From Allolobophora icterica (lineage: Eukaryota; Annelida; Clitellata; Crassiclitellata; Lumbricidae): a DNA stretch of 64,000 nucleotides. Made by a program: the position numbers and the translations under genes. The stretch is taken from positions 70,673,170 through 70,737,169 of the forward strand of contig OY744606.1 of assembly GCA_963556255.1 (NCBI GenBank). The letters run 5' to 3'. Below the pieces are notes generated by a model. That model saw nothing but the letters and a program-made list of their open reading frames with translations. It was not told the DNA's origin and ran no database searches. Shown one piece after another: positions 1 to 9,006 of the stretch (position 1 is the stretch's first letter; each line of letters opens with the position of its first letter).

Positions 1-1
1 C

Positions 2-1911
2 GAAGCGGACAGAGTTCGTGACCACTGCCACATTACCGGTAAGTACCGAGGTGCCGCTCACAGCGAGTGTAACTTAAAACTTAGAATATATCCCGATAAG
101 TGCAAGGTACCGGTGGTCTTCCACAATCTGCGAGGTTACGACAGTCATCTCATCATGCAAGCGATCGGAAGTTGTGAGGCCGCACAGGATGAGGAAACTG
201 AAATTAACTGCATCCCAAACAATATGGAGAAATACATGACATTCAACATAGGACAACTACAGTTCATCGACAGCCTCCAGTTTCTAAACAGCTCGTTGGA
301 TAAATTATCAGGAAATCTGTCGCTTGAGGATCTGAAAGTCACAACTGCGTATATAAACGAAAACTTTGTTCATAACGAACGGTTAAAATTAGATCTGTTG
401 AGGCGAAAGGGCGTTTATTGTTACGAATACATCCACGATTACCACCGCTTCGAAGAAGACCGACTTCCACCCAAAGAAGCGTTCTACAGCAGGCTCTCCC
501 GAGAGAACATTTCTGATGAGGATTATCAACACGCTCAACGAGTATGGAATGAATTCGATTGTAAAACTCTGGGCGACTATCACGACTTGTATCTCCGTAC
601 GGATGTACTTCTACTAGCCGATGTCTTCGAGACCTTCAGATCCACATCGATGAAACACTACAGTCTGGACCCGGCTAACTACTTCAGCCTACCAGGAATG
701 GCCTGGGACGCTTTGTTGAAAAAGACAAAAATCGAGCTCGAACTTTTAACCGATATAGACATGCATTTGTTTGTAGAGAAAGGCCTCAGAGGCGGAATTT
801 CGATGGTATCTAAGCGCTTCGCAAAAGCCAACAACCCGCAATGCCCAGATCATGATACCACGAAGCCAGAAAACTGGATCATGTACCTCGACGCTAATAA
901 CCTCTACGGCTGGGCGATGCAACAGCCATTGCCAGTTGGAGGGTTTAGCTGGGTAAGTCCAACTCTCGATGAAGTGTTGGAAACTCCAGACGACGCGCCT
1001 GAAGGCTTCCTTCTCGAAGTCGATCTTGAGTATCCGGAGCACCTCCACGATGCTCACAACGACTATCCCCTAGCACCGGAGACCCTGACTGTCCAAGAGG
1101 AGTGGTTGAGTGACTATCAGAATGTGCTTATGAACGAGTTGGGAAGCAAGTTCACAAAGCATGTGAAGTTAGTACCAAGCCTACGACCTAAGGAGCAGTA
1201 TGTGGTCCATTATAGAAATCTCAAACTCTACCACTCGTTAGGCCTACGAGTTGCTAAAATCCATCGTGCCATTAAATTCAGGCAGGAGGCATGGATGGCT
1301 CCATACATTGAGATGAATACGAAATTGAGAGCGAAGGCAACGTCGGAATTTGAGAAGGATTTCTTCAAACTGGCTAATAATGCGGTCTTTGGAAAGACCA
1401 TGGAAAATCTAAGAAAAAGAATCAGGGTCAACCTGGTACCGACCTCAAAAGTTGACAAACTTCGTAAACTAATTGCCGACCCGGCCTACATATCACACAA
1501 AATCTTCAACGACAAACTCGCCGCGATTCACAGTTTGAAGAACAAGCTCAAGTTAAACAGACCTGTATATGTCGGCCAGGCTGTCCTAGACCTCAGCAAG
1601 CATCTGATGTACGACTTCTGGTACAACGATGTGAAAAACCAATACGGTGAAAAAGCCCAGTTGCTATATACAGACACTGACAGCCTGTTATTTCAGGTGG
1701 AAACTCCGAACGCTTACACCGATATGTGGAACAAAAAACACCTATACGACTTTAGTGAGTTTCCTAGAGACAACCCGTACTACGACGTCGAGAACAAGAA
1801 AGTCGTGGGCAAGTTCAAGGATGAATGTAACGGAGTGGCCATCGCCGAATTCGTAGGATTGCGTCCGAAGATGTACTCGATCTTAAAATCGGGCGGTTCA
1901 GAGATCAGGAA
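2..1911 (+). CDS. polB: Polinton protein-primed DNA polymerase B, main part (interrupted gene)
   Basis: This is the family B, protein-primed DNA polymerase that would replicate the element. The frame is open from base 2, so the N-terminus lies outside the window. Near the left edge a Cys/His-rich stretch (DHCHITGKY) precedes an exonuclease motif (FHNLRGYDSH, about base 120). Polymerase motif A is YLDANNLYGWAM (about 883), motif B is KLANNAVFGKTMEN (about 1369) and motif C is YTDTDSLLF (about 1666). The metal-binding aspartates are all present. The frame is broken at 1912 by a hAT transposon; the rest of the gene resumes at 3825 after the duplicated target site. Without the insert the two parts lie in the same frame, so the insertion is the only visible break in this gene. 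Confidence 0.95.
1904..1911 (+). repeat. Left target-site duplication of the hAT insertion
   Basis: The octamer ATCAGGAA here is repeated exactly at 3825-3832 on the other side of the inserted element. Confidence 0.93.
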
Positions 1912-3824
1912 TAGGGTGGAGTGAGAAAAAAAAATCTTTCCTTTTTATAAGCTAGACTATTAAAAATGTGCCAAATGTCCATAGTAACAATCCTGCCAAA
2001 TGATATTATTTTCTGACAACTGCTTGATCTCCCTTCGCCCAATTGAAATAATTGGCATTGTAACCATTGAAGTGGGAGTTTAAATGAAGCATTTCGACGA
2101 TGCCAAAGGTAGGTTTGATTTACATAATTATGTGACACAGTTTAACAGAACCATCCAATAGCATAATAAAAGTATTATTTAGAAAGTAAAACAATTGCGC
2201 TACAACAAGTACCACAAAAACCCTCACGGAAGAACACATAAGCATCATCGCAGAGCCGGGTTCTTCATACTTCAGCCACACGACTGCGCCATCAGGCTCC
2301 AGCAAAGACATAGCTGAGTCATTAGTCGCTAGTTTGAAAGAGCGGAATGCGAAGACAGAGAACATTAAAGTTGTAGGCCTAGGGTGTGACGGCACAAATG
2401 TGAACACGGGACACATAGCGGTCGTTATTCGGCGACTGGAAGAAACCTTCCAGCATCCTCTGCAGTGGCTGGTGTGTCTGCTCCATGCCAATGAGCTGCC
2501 CCTGCGCCATCTATTTCAGGCACTCGACGGCGAGACTACAGGCCCGCGCGGATTCTCTGGACCTATCGGAAAGAGGCTAGTGACGTGTAGCGAGCAGCCT
2601 GTCTCTTCATTTGCACCAGTACAACTGACCGAGCAACTGTCCAGTGTCGACCCAAAGGAGTTGAGCACAGATCAGCGCTATCTATTGGAAATGTGCAATA
2701 GTATCAGCAAAGGTGAATGTAGCATCGATCTGGCAATGCGAAACCCTGGTTGCCTGAATCACTCACGATGGCTAACGAGAGCCAATAGAATCCTCCGATT
2801 ATATGTCAGCGACATGGAACCGTCAGAGAATCTGAAAACGGTGGTGCCGTTCATCATTCGCGTATATGCTCCAACGTGGTTCGCCATAAAAGCCCAGTCG
2901 TCATGCAAAGATGGAGCTAGGCACCTTCACCAGATCCTCGTCAAGTCACGATACCTCAGCCCTAAGCACAAGAAGATCGTCGACCCCGTCATTCATCGCA
3001 ACGCATACTTCGCTCACCCGGAGAATCTCCTCTTAGCCATGATGACGGACCATCGACCACACATACGTGAGCTGGGCCTGCGACGAGTGATGAAGGCCAG
3101 AGCTGAAGCAGATCCCAATGGACAAATACGGAGGTTCAAGGTTCCCGCAAAACTCAACTTCAACGCTGTGGAATACTTCGACATGATCGACTGGGCAGTC
3201 TGCCCTATCTCGGAGCCTCCCGTAATCAAGGCAATGACAGACACTGAGCTAAGGGATCTCATCACGACGGAGGTGACTTTAACAGTCACCTTCCCAAAAT
3301 TGCCCAGCCACACGCAAGCTGTGGAAAGACACGTGAAGCTGGTGACCGAGGCGGCGATAGCTGTTTGTGGACAGAAATCGCGAGATGGCTTCATCCGTGC
3401 ACGCGTCGCTTCTCGACAGCTAATGCCCACGTTCGAGTCAAAACGTGACTTCTCTCACTTCACCTTGTAACTGTTTGTGACTTTGAAATCAAAGATACTG
3501 TAATAATCAAGGCATCTGATTGCATTAAGATGACTATTGACTAGTTGACTACCTTACCTAGACTGTGGAGCAGTGTGGACTCTAGTGTAGACTAGAGTGT
3601 AGACTGTAGACTAGAGTGTAGAGTACTGTAGACACTAATCTACCTATATCGTTCTGATGTCGCTTAGTATTGCAAAATAAAAAGTTGCGAAGGGCGATCA
3701 AAACATTAATCAAAATTCTTGTAATTTTTACACAGTGTTCTATTGATCTATTGGCACCTTTTGACATATGTAGCTAATTGAAATTCAGAAAAAAAAATTT
3801 TTTTGCCATTTTCACTCCACCCTA
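1912..3824 (+). mobile_element. hAT-superfamily DNA transposon inserted in PolB
   Basis: The element is 1,913 bp. It starts TAGGGTGGAGTGA and ends with the reverse complement of that 13-mer. It is flanked by a perfect 8-bp target duplication, ATCAGGAA, at 1904-1911 and 3825-3832. An 8-bp duplication with TAGGG/CAGGG ends is the hAT signature. Inside is one long transposase-like reading frame. Only about 280 bp separate the left end from that frame, so N-terminal exons (a DNA-binding BED-type finger would be expected) are absent. At 3577-3635 is a short array of the unit TAGTGTAGAC and variants. The element interrupts the polymerase gene of the Polinton, so it is younger than the Polinton insertion. 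Confidence 0.92.
2190..3470 (+). pseudogene. hAT-type transposase-like protein, N-terminally incomplete
   Basis: The frame is open from 2190 to the stop at 3468-3470 (about 426 codons), with no convincing initiator ATG. Recognisable blocks are HISIIAEPGSSYF, VVGLGCDGTNVNTG (about 2365), LQWLVCLLHANELPLRHLF, ETTGPRGFSGPIGK, NHSRWLTRANRILRLYV and HPENLLLAMMTDHR. From memory these blocks occur in a transposon-derived protein family that is repeated in insect and cnidarian genomes. The DGTN, HANELP and SRWL blocks would correspond to the RNase H-like core. The 8-bp target duplication puts the carrier in the hAT superfamily. A GC-rich frame this long within a short element supports past function. 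The missing N-terminal region makes it non-autonomous now, unless it is an internal exon of a spliced transposase. Confidence 0.72.
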
Positions 3825-3832
3825 ATCAGGAA
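3825..3832 (+). repeat. Right target-site duplication of the hAT insertion
   Basis: The octamer is an exact copy of 1904-1911. One copy belongs to the original PolB coding sequence, and the reading frame is continuous if one copy plus the element is disregarded. Confidence 0.93.
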
Positions 3833-4073
3833 AGCAAAAGGCGTTCAGAGAGCGGTTGTGAAGAAGGATCTGCACCACGAGCTATACAAGGAATGCCTGT
3901 TCGAACGAGAAGAGATGCGGCACACACAAGTCGTGATTCGAAGCCACGACCACCAGATCGGAGTGTACGAGCAGAATAAGATCAGCCTCTCTCCATTAGA
4001 CACAAAAAAGTGGATATCTCCGGACGGGATAACAACGCTGGCATACGGGCACTACAAAATCAACGACGGTTGA
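3825..4073 (+). CDS. polB: Polinton PolB, C-terminal end
   Basis: This is the continuation of the polymerase after the hAT element. It contains KGVQRAVVKKDLHHELYKEC, then EMRHTQVVIRSHDHQIG and a terminal GITTLAYGHYKINDG before the TGA at 4071-4073. The conserved end TLAYGHY is characteristic of Polinton polymerases. The stop codon overlaps the convergent integrase gene by 14 bases, a tail-to-tail overlap typical of these compact elements. Confidence 0.93.
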   Translation: MRKAKGVQRAVVKKDLHHELYKECLFEREEMRHTQVVIRSHDHQIGVYEQNKISLSPLDTKKWISPDGITTLAYGHYKINDG

Positions 4074-5073
4074 GTATTCTATCGGGGGGTAACTCAGTGC
4101 CCATAGGCACCAGAATCAGCTCCTCTCGTACAAACCCGCGGCCAGGCCCATCAACTAGATGGTATAAAGCCGGTTGGCCAGCCCGCCGAACAACATCCAA
4201 AATAGCGTGGATGGTGAGCGACCAGTTAGGGTCGGTGGCTCGTTTGCTACCACCCTCGAGCTCGCCGGGAGCGTACAAATATCGAACGAGAACGTCGTGT
4301 CCAAGAATAGGCTCATCCATTCCCCACAAACGAGTTTTCATTTGTGAATGAGAGGGCTTCTGTGTCACTTTAGCAGCTTTCATCGCTTCAACCGGCTTCA
4401 TGTCGAGCAAACGCGTCGGCTCATTGTTTAGTGCAGCTACAACTTCGGACATTCGGCGAACCCATTCCACTGACCGTTCGGATGACCCCCTTGCAGCCAG
4501 GAGCAATTCCTGAGCGTATTGAGCACCGAAGAGTCGCTCAGCTAGAGTACGGTTAAAGCGTTCAACGATGCCCTGTTGACGATGATTTCCGGCCTGTCCG
4601 CGTCTTACAAGAACGTCGTGCTTCGCCAGCAACGGTGTAAAATCACCCATAAATTCGCGTCCAGGATCGACCTGAAAGAGTCGAGGCCAAGTTAATGGGC
4701 CCCTCTTATAGATCCGGCTTAAAGCGGCGGCGACTTCGGTCGCACTTTTGTTGATCAACGGTTCAGCTTCTTTGTATCGTGAGGCAACATCAACAACAGT
4801 GAGAGCGTATTTATAAGTCTTTCGACCTACTTTATCGTGAGGTAAAAACAAGAGATCGGCTTGGTGTACCGCGTTTGGTCGATTTTCATCGAACTTTGGA
4901 CGCGGTATGCGGCGTGGAACGGGAAGATAAATCTGCCACACAGCTTGTTTCTTCAACCAATCACGAGCCTCCGCCTCGGAAACTTTGGCGGCTGAGGCTA
5001 GTTTCTTCACCGCAGCCTTACCTCGCCAGTAACCTCTAGGGCTGTAATAGACGGCTGAAAGGTTCTTAGACAT
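4060..5073 (-). CDS. int: Retroviral-type integrase of the Polinton (338 aa)
   Basis: This is a DDE-superfamily integrase that would insert the element into host DNA. I chose the ATG at 5073, which gives MSKNLSAVYYSPRGYWRG, the usual Polinton integrase N-terminus; the frame extends 18 codons upstream but that stretch is hydrophobic and unlike the family. From this start the catalytic residues are Asp73 (HQADLLFLP), Asp136 (FQVDPGREF) and Glu171 (QQGIVERFNRTL), with about 35 residues between the last two. The C-terminal third (HDVLVRYLYAPGELEGGS to REELILVP) corresponds to the small beta-barrel DNA-binding region of integrases. The frame is intact. A TATATATAG box lies just upstream. The gene is convergent with PolB and follows the phospholipase-like gene on the same strand. 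Confidence 0.95.
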   Translation of the reverse strand: MSKNLSAVYYSPRGYWRGKAAVKKLASAAKVSEAEARDWLKKQAVWQIYLPVPRRIPRPKFDENRPNAVHQADLLFLPHDKVGRKTYKYALTVVDVASRYKEAEPLINKSATEVAAALSRIYKRGPLTWPRLFQVDPGREFMGDFTPLLAKHDVLVRRGQAGNHRQQGIVERFNRTLAERLFGAQYAQELLLAARGSSERSVEWVRRMSEVVAALNNEPTRLLDMKPVEAMKAAKVTQKPSHSQMKTRLWGMDEPILGHDVLVRYLYAPGELEGGSKRATDPNWSLTIHAILDVVRRAGQPALYHLVDGPGRGFVREELILVPMGTELPPDRILNRR

Positions 5074-5082
5074 TTCAGTTAA

Positions 5083-5092
5083 ACTATATATA
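5083..5092 (-). promoter_or_regulatory. TATA-like box of the integrase gene
   Basis: On the minus strand the sequence reads TATATATAGTTTAACTGAAATG, placing a TATA-like box about 10 bases before the chosen integrase start. It resembles the short spacing at other genes of this element. Confidence 0.5.
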
Positions 5093-5123
5093 ACAAACAG
5101 GTAAACACATACACAAATGATTT

Positions 5124-5675
5124 TCATTTGCGTCGCCGTCCAACACCCATTCCCAGCCTCGACTTTGCTGACATAATGGCCGATACAAGCCGGGCATCTT
5201 TCTTCTCATAATCCGGAGTTTCATCGGTGAGTGCGATCTTCGACGCGGCTGCAGCGAGGATGTCATCTGCGTGGTTACGCCCCGGAGTATCTTTATGAAC
5301 TGCGTAAGCCACATCATGGTGGAGGCACGCACGGTCGAGCTGATTAACACCGTGATAGCGCTGTGACAGCCGTTTATCGAGTTTTGTGAATGGTCCACAG
5401 TAAGAGTACTTTCCTGTATTCTGGAAAGAACCTCCCGGATTATCTTCCGAAGACATACCGGATGGAAGGCTCATATGCATTTCTGGTAGAGGTAGAGCGT
5501 TGAGGGCCCTATTCAGTAGAGAACCTCCAGTCTTTCGCACTTTAGAAGGCAAAATTTGGCTCTTCTTTGCACCGCAGACGGCACAGGTTCCCTTCTTGGC
5601 TGGCCGACCGTTTCGTAACTCGACGATTGTTTCATTTGAAGTCTCAGTATGTTTCTTACATCGTAGGCAATACAT
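5124..5675 (-). CDS. Zinc-ribbon plus phospholipase A2-like virion protein (183 aa)
   Basis: I chose the ATG at 5675, which gives MYCLRCKKHTETSNE; longer frames lack an ATG. Residues 1-40 form a zinc ribbon with two CxxC pairs (CLRC and CAVC). The second half resembles parvovirus-type secreted phospholipase A2: a calcium-loop-like YCGPFTKLDKRL, then the catalytic Cys-x2-His-Asp block DRACLHHDVAYAVH, then an Asp-rich helix HADDILAAAASKIA. The C-terminus is basic (GVGRRRK). In parvoviruses such a domain breaches endosomal membranes. Related fusions are known in adintovirus and Polinton genomes. A role in membrane penetration during entry is inferred, not shown. The gene is intact and lies between the integrase and the divergent ATPase gene. 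Confidence 0.85.
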   Translation of the reverse strand: MYCLRCKKHTETSNETIVELRNGRPAKKGTCAVCGAKKSQILPSKVRKTGGSLLNRALNALPLPEMHMSLPSGMSSEDNPGGSFQNTGKYSYCGPFTKLDKRLSQRYHGVNQLDRACLHHDVAYAVHKDTPGRNHADDILAAAASKIALTDETPDYEKKDARLVSAIMSAKSRLGMGVGRRRK

Positions 5676-5713
5676 TGTGTTCGTTGAATACAATCATAAC
5701 TCGTTGTCTCTAT

Positions 5714-6386
5714 ATGGAAATAACAAATTTCGATCTCGAAGCCGACGATGGGAAAAAACACCACCATTGGTTGTTGCCATCAAGCATACGATGCATAATC
5801 TGTGGGCCTAGCGGATGTGGAAAAACAAACCTACTACTCAACCTCCTTCTGAAGAAGGGGTACCTACGTTTTGACCGGCTCTATCTATACTCAAAGTCTC
5901 TGGGACAGGAAAAATATCAGTTTCTTCGGGATTGGATAACAGAACTCGAAAAAGTTGCCGGTAAGGAAGTGGCTTCCTTTCACTCTTGCTCAGATGAAAT
6001 AGTTCCAGTTGAATCATTAAATAAGAATGCCAGAAGCCTTCTAGTTTTCGATGACGTCATGCTTGAAAAACAGTCGCCCATCGAAAGGTATTTCACTATG
6101 GGTCGACACGGTGGCGCGGACTGCTTCTACTTAACTCAGAATTACTTCCGCATTCCAAAGCAATGCCAATCTTATCGTCCTCTTCAACCAAGACAGTAAA
6201 AATTTGCGAGCCATTCACGATACGTTCGTGGGCGGCGACATGTCTTTCGATGAGTTCCGTACGTTCTTCAGCGAGTGTGCTGCTCAGCCATATGGATTCG
6301 CAGTCATAGATTTGACGTCCAAAGTGCACGATGGAAAATATCGTTGCGGGTTCGATCGCTTCTATAAGCCCAAGGCAAGTATTTAA
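5714..6386 (+). pseudogene. FtsK/A32-type genome-packaging ATPase, frameshifted
   Basis: The start MEITNFDLEADDGKK at 5714 leads into a Walker A motif, CGPSGCGKTNLLL (about 5804), then Walker B, SLLVFDDVM (about 6040), and a sensor region, YFTMGRHGGADCFYLTQNYF. In the family this ATPase pumps DNA into the capsid. After IPKQ (about 6163) the frame runs into a premature stop at about 6199. Typical C-terminal sequence continues in another frame (NANLIVLFNQDSKNLR, FVGGDMSFDEF, GKYRCGFDRFYKP) to a stop at 6384-6386. The pattern fits a small deletion near 6160-6175, where a few conserved residues are also missing. The gene is therefore probably inactive here. It is divergent from the phospholipase-like gene. 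Confidence 0.9.
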
Positions 6387-6397
6387 AGACATGATAT

Positions 6398-6493
6398 AGG
6401 CAACATATAGTCGACATAGAAACACGATGTGGACAAAAGTTATCGTTACAGGCAACATATAGTCGACATATAAACGCGATGTGGACAAAAGTT
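6398..6493 (+). repeat. 52-bp tandem duplication of a promoter and start-codon region
   Basis: The segment from AGGCAACATATAG at 6398 is repeated from 6450, period 52. The duplicated unit includes the TATA-like stretch, an ATG and the first codons (ATG TGG ACA AAA GTT). The upstream ATG at 6427 meets a stop after about 11 codons, so only the downstream ATG at 6479 opens the long gene. Confidence 0.9.
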
Positions 6494-7582
6494 TCGTCTA
6501 AACAGGAGCGAGACGCCCTGACTCAGGATTATTTAGCTCGCAGAAATCGATTGAGACAGCGTTTCGTGGATGAGAAGCTCGGTGAAGCCAACCTTCAGTA
6601 CGATGCGGCAAAGCTTTTTAAACCAATAGCCACAGCCACGGCTGAATCCCAGGTGGCTACGTCTAAGGAGCTGCAGAAAGTTACCAGCGCTTTACAGGAT
6701 TTGCCGGCGCAGATTTCAGAGTCTGCTAACTATAACCCGATAGCGGCTTTGTTCGGTGATTCCGCAGGAACAGCAGCTGCTCCAGCCCTTCCAGCGCTTC
6801 CAACATCCCGAATTCTCCCCGCATTGTTAGTCGATCCAAACAAATATCTCAACGTCGCGGCAATCACACGGCATGGGTTTAAACCTCCGAGCGAGCTCGA
6901 TCTAGCCGATATTGCAGGTGCTGAAAAGATAATCGGCGAGGTAAATCACTATAATCGCCATACCCTGGGCAAAGAGAAAAAGAAAGCCAATAAGCAAGGA
7001 GACGAAGAAAAGGTAGATGAGGTGACTGCAGATATCGAAGCCCTAAGGGAATATAAAAAGCGAATCCATACACTGCTAGCGGGCCACAGCCTCATCAAAA
7101 AGGGAAAGGGTTTCAGTGTCCCAGCCGTTCCTCTGAAATTACAAGGTAACGCCTTGGGTGAGCTCTCCGTTGACCCCGTCGCGCTGTCTGCTGGTAGACT
7201 GAGAGTGTTTAAAGGTGGGAACCTCGTGCTCAAATCTCCGGCCGATGAGTCGTTGTTCAGCCTACTAACAAAACGCTTCGTTAAGACTAAGCAATACTCG
7301 CCTCAGGCAATCGAGACTTTTAAAAAGCTCGTTCAGATGTCTGGTCTGCCCATTCATGGCCGGAAAAGTAAAAAGTTCCAGCTGATTCGTGGCGGTGCAG
7401 TGCAATTTTACAACGACCCTAACGCCCTGGTAGAGAGGTTGCAGCTTTTGGTGGCCTCTGGGGCCGCGGGAAACACTGGTCTCGGCAACGAAATCTCCGC
7501 CATTCTTGACGAGTTACTGCGTTCCGGTGCGATCTCCAAAGAGCTGGCACTCGAATTGAATAGAAACATGCTCATAAAATAG
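6479..7582 (+). CDS. Conserved Polinton protein of unknown function (367 aa)
   Basis: The start MWTKVSSKQERDALTQDYLARRN is fixed by the upstream duplication and the absence of earlier in-frame starts. The N-terminal 80 residues look like a coiled coil (charged heptads, then TSKELQKVTSALQDLPAQI). A Pro/Ala-rich linker follows (AAAPALPALPTSRILPA). The C-terminal ~120 residues (ESLFSLLTKRFVKTKQYSPQA, then GLPIHGRKSKKFQLIRGG, FYNDPNALVERLQLLVAS and GNEISAILDELLRSGAI) form the conserved module I associate with Polinton proteins of the DUF8207 type. No enzymatic motif is visible. Its place between the ATPase and the capsid genes suggests a virion or assembly role. The frame is intact. Confidence 0.82.
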   Translation: MWTKVSSKQERDALTQDYLARRNRLRQRFVDEKLGEANLQYDAAKLFKPIATATAESQVATSKELQKVTSALQDLPAQISESANYNPIAALFGDSAGTAAAPALPALPTSRILPALLVDPNKYLNVAAITRHGFKPPSELDLADIAGAEKIIGEVNHYNRHTLGKEKKKANKQGDEEKVDEVTADIEALREYKKRIHTLLAGHSLIKKGKGFSVPAVPLKLQGNALGELSVDPVALSAGRLRVFKGGNLVLKSPADESLFSLLTKRFVKTKQYSPQAIETFKKLVQMSGLPIHGRKSKKFQLIRGGAVQFYNDPNALVERLQLLVASGAAGNTGLGNEISAILDELLRSGAISKELALELNRNMLIK

Positions 7583-7600
7583 AAATAGAAAACAAAATTC

Positions 7601-8414
7601 ATGGCTCAGATGGAACGCTCGGAGAAACTGCTCGAAGAAATTAGAGAACTTTTACAGCCTAAGGAAAATTTTAGTATAGTTGTTTCCTCAGATACTACAG
7701 GGTGGACCACGGCTTTCTCACCACCGCTGTACCTGGATCCAAAAAGACGCTTTGAGCTTGCTTTGGTCAATCTTGAAACTTATAATTCGATTCCCAACAT
7801 CGATAGTACAAATAACAAGTTCGTCTACAGCACCGACAATGGTGTGACGTGGAAGACGATCATTTTGCCCGACGGAAGCTACGAGATCGCACAGATTAAT
7901 GATGAAATCGGTAGGCAGTTAGAAAAGCAAAATTCTCCGACGGGTGTGGCACCACTCGGCTTTAATTCTCCTATTACCATAGGAGCTAACGCATCTACCC
8001 TACGCGCCTTCATAAAAATTACGAATGCCCTATATAAGGTAAATACCATATATAAGGTAAATACAATCTACCATCAGGCAAATGCTCGGTTTTAACCCTC
8101 AGAGGCTTGGTAGTGGTTATAAAGAGGGAGAAAATCCAGTCGATATTCTCCGCGTGGACACAATCCTGGTAAATTGTGACATTATCTCTGGATCGTATCG
8201 AAATGGTAGCCAGCTGCCAGTAATCTACAGTTTTTTCCCGGATGTGTCGCCCGGCTACAAGGTAATCGAGTCTCCGAAAAATCTGGTGTACCTACCAGTT
8301 GCACCGGCTGGTAACGTACAGGGCATTCGTGTGTGGCTGACCGACCAGAATGGTGAACAATTAAACCTCCGCGGTGAGACAGTAACTATAAGGTTTCACA
8401 TCCGCAGTGCGTAA
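7601..8414 (+). pseudogene. Probable penton-like minor capsid protein, frameshifted
   Basis: The first part (ATG 7601) runs MAQMERSEKLLEEIRELLQ, then FELALVNLETYNSIPNID, NNKFVYSTDNGVTW and LPDGSYEIAQINDEI, and stops at about 8095. The remainder continues in the next frame from about 8067 (LGFNPQRLGSGYKEGE, NPVDILRVDTILVNCDI, YSFFPDVSPGYKVIESPKN, IRVWLTDQNGEQLNLRGE) to the stop at 8412-8414. The two parts form one conserved protein that I know as a recurring Polinton/adintovirus gene, interpreted as the single jelly-roll minor capsid (penton) protein. The fold assignment is from memory. The frame changes at about 8061-8070, just after an 18-bp tandem duplication, so replication slippage is a likely cause. 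Confidence 0.75.
8031..8065 (+). repeat. 18-bp tandem duplication at the frameshift
   Basis: TATATAAGGTAAATACCA at 8031 is followed directly by a near-identical copy. It adds six codons in frame and is adjacent to the reading-frame change. Confidence 0.85.
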
Positions 8415-8436
8415 ATGTTCACACTTAAATATTCTA

Positions 8437-8895
8437 ATGTTGGTTCTTGGAATTAAAAAGCGGCGTCGTGTCGTGGGTGGTGGACTTTTCGACTGGATAC
8501 CCAAAATCGCGGGTTTCCTTGGCCGTGCAGGCTCCTTCATTTCGGCGAATAGAGGCACAATCACAAACGTTGCCAAGGCGGTTGGTAATGTCGCGAAAGC
8601 CGGCGCCACAACAGCATCTGCCGTCAGGCAAATTGTTGATGCCGTGAAAGCGAGACGCGCTGCAGCCGTAAATGAAGCTCATTTACGAAATGAAAATTCA
8701 GCTGCCGCGCCCGTTGTCCCCGCACCTTTGGAGAAGGCGCTCAGCGACAAGAGCATCGAATACTTAAAACAACTGGCTGTGAGTCCACCACCCGTTGTTC
8801 CGACAATGGCTGACATAAACAGCCGCATTGCTGGATCCGGTTTCAAGACTATAAAGCCGAGTCGTTGTGGTAGGGGTCTGTTTCTTGCAAAATGA
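8437..8895 (+). CDS. Small basic protein with amphipathic N-terminal helix (152 aa)
   Basis: The ATG at 8437 gives MLVLGIKKRRRVVGGGLFDW. After the basic cluster comes a probable amphipathic helix (GLFDWIPKIAGFLGRAGSF), followed by an Ala/Val-rich helical region (NVAKAVGNVAKAGATTASAV, IVDAVKARRAAAV). The C-terminus is SGFKTIKPSRCGRGLFLAK. Basic plus amphipathic small proteins beside the capsid genes are reminiscent of adenoviral protein VI or core proteins; membrane activity or DNA condensation are possibilities only. It lies between the penton-like and major capsid genes. I do not recognise a named family. Confidence 0.7.
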   Translation: MLVLGIKKRRRVVGGGLFDWIPKIAGFLGRAGSFISANRGTITNVAKAVGNVAKAGATTASAVRQIVDAVKARRAAAVNEAHLRNENSAAAPVVPAPLEKALSDKSIEYLKQLAVSPPPVVPTMADINSRIAGSGFKTIKPSRCGRGLFLAK

Positions 8896-9006
8896 AAAAA
8901 ATTTCCGACTAATTCACAAAACGGAAAAAAATGTTTAACCCACCACATATGAAATTAATTTGCAACATGATTAATAATTGAAGCTTGAACTTTTTTAACT
9001 ATAATA
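8896..9006 (+). promoter_or_regulatory. AT-rich leader of the major capsid gene
   Basis: This 111-bp gap is strongly AT-rich, ending in AACTTTTTTAACTATAATA immediately before the capsid ATG. A TATA-like element this close to the start fits the pattern at other genes of the element. Confidence 0.35.
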
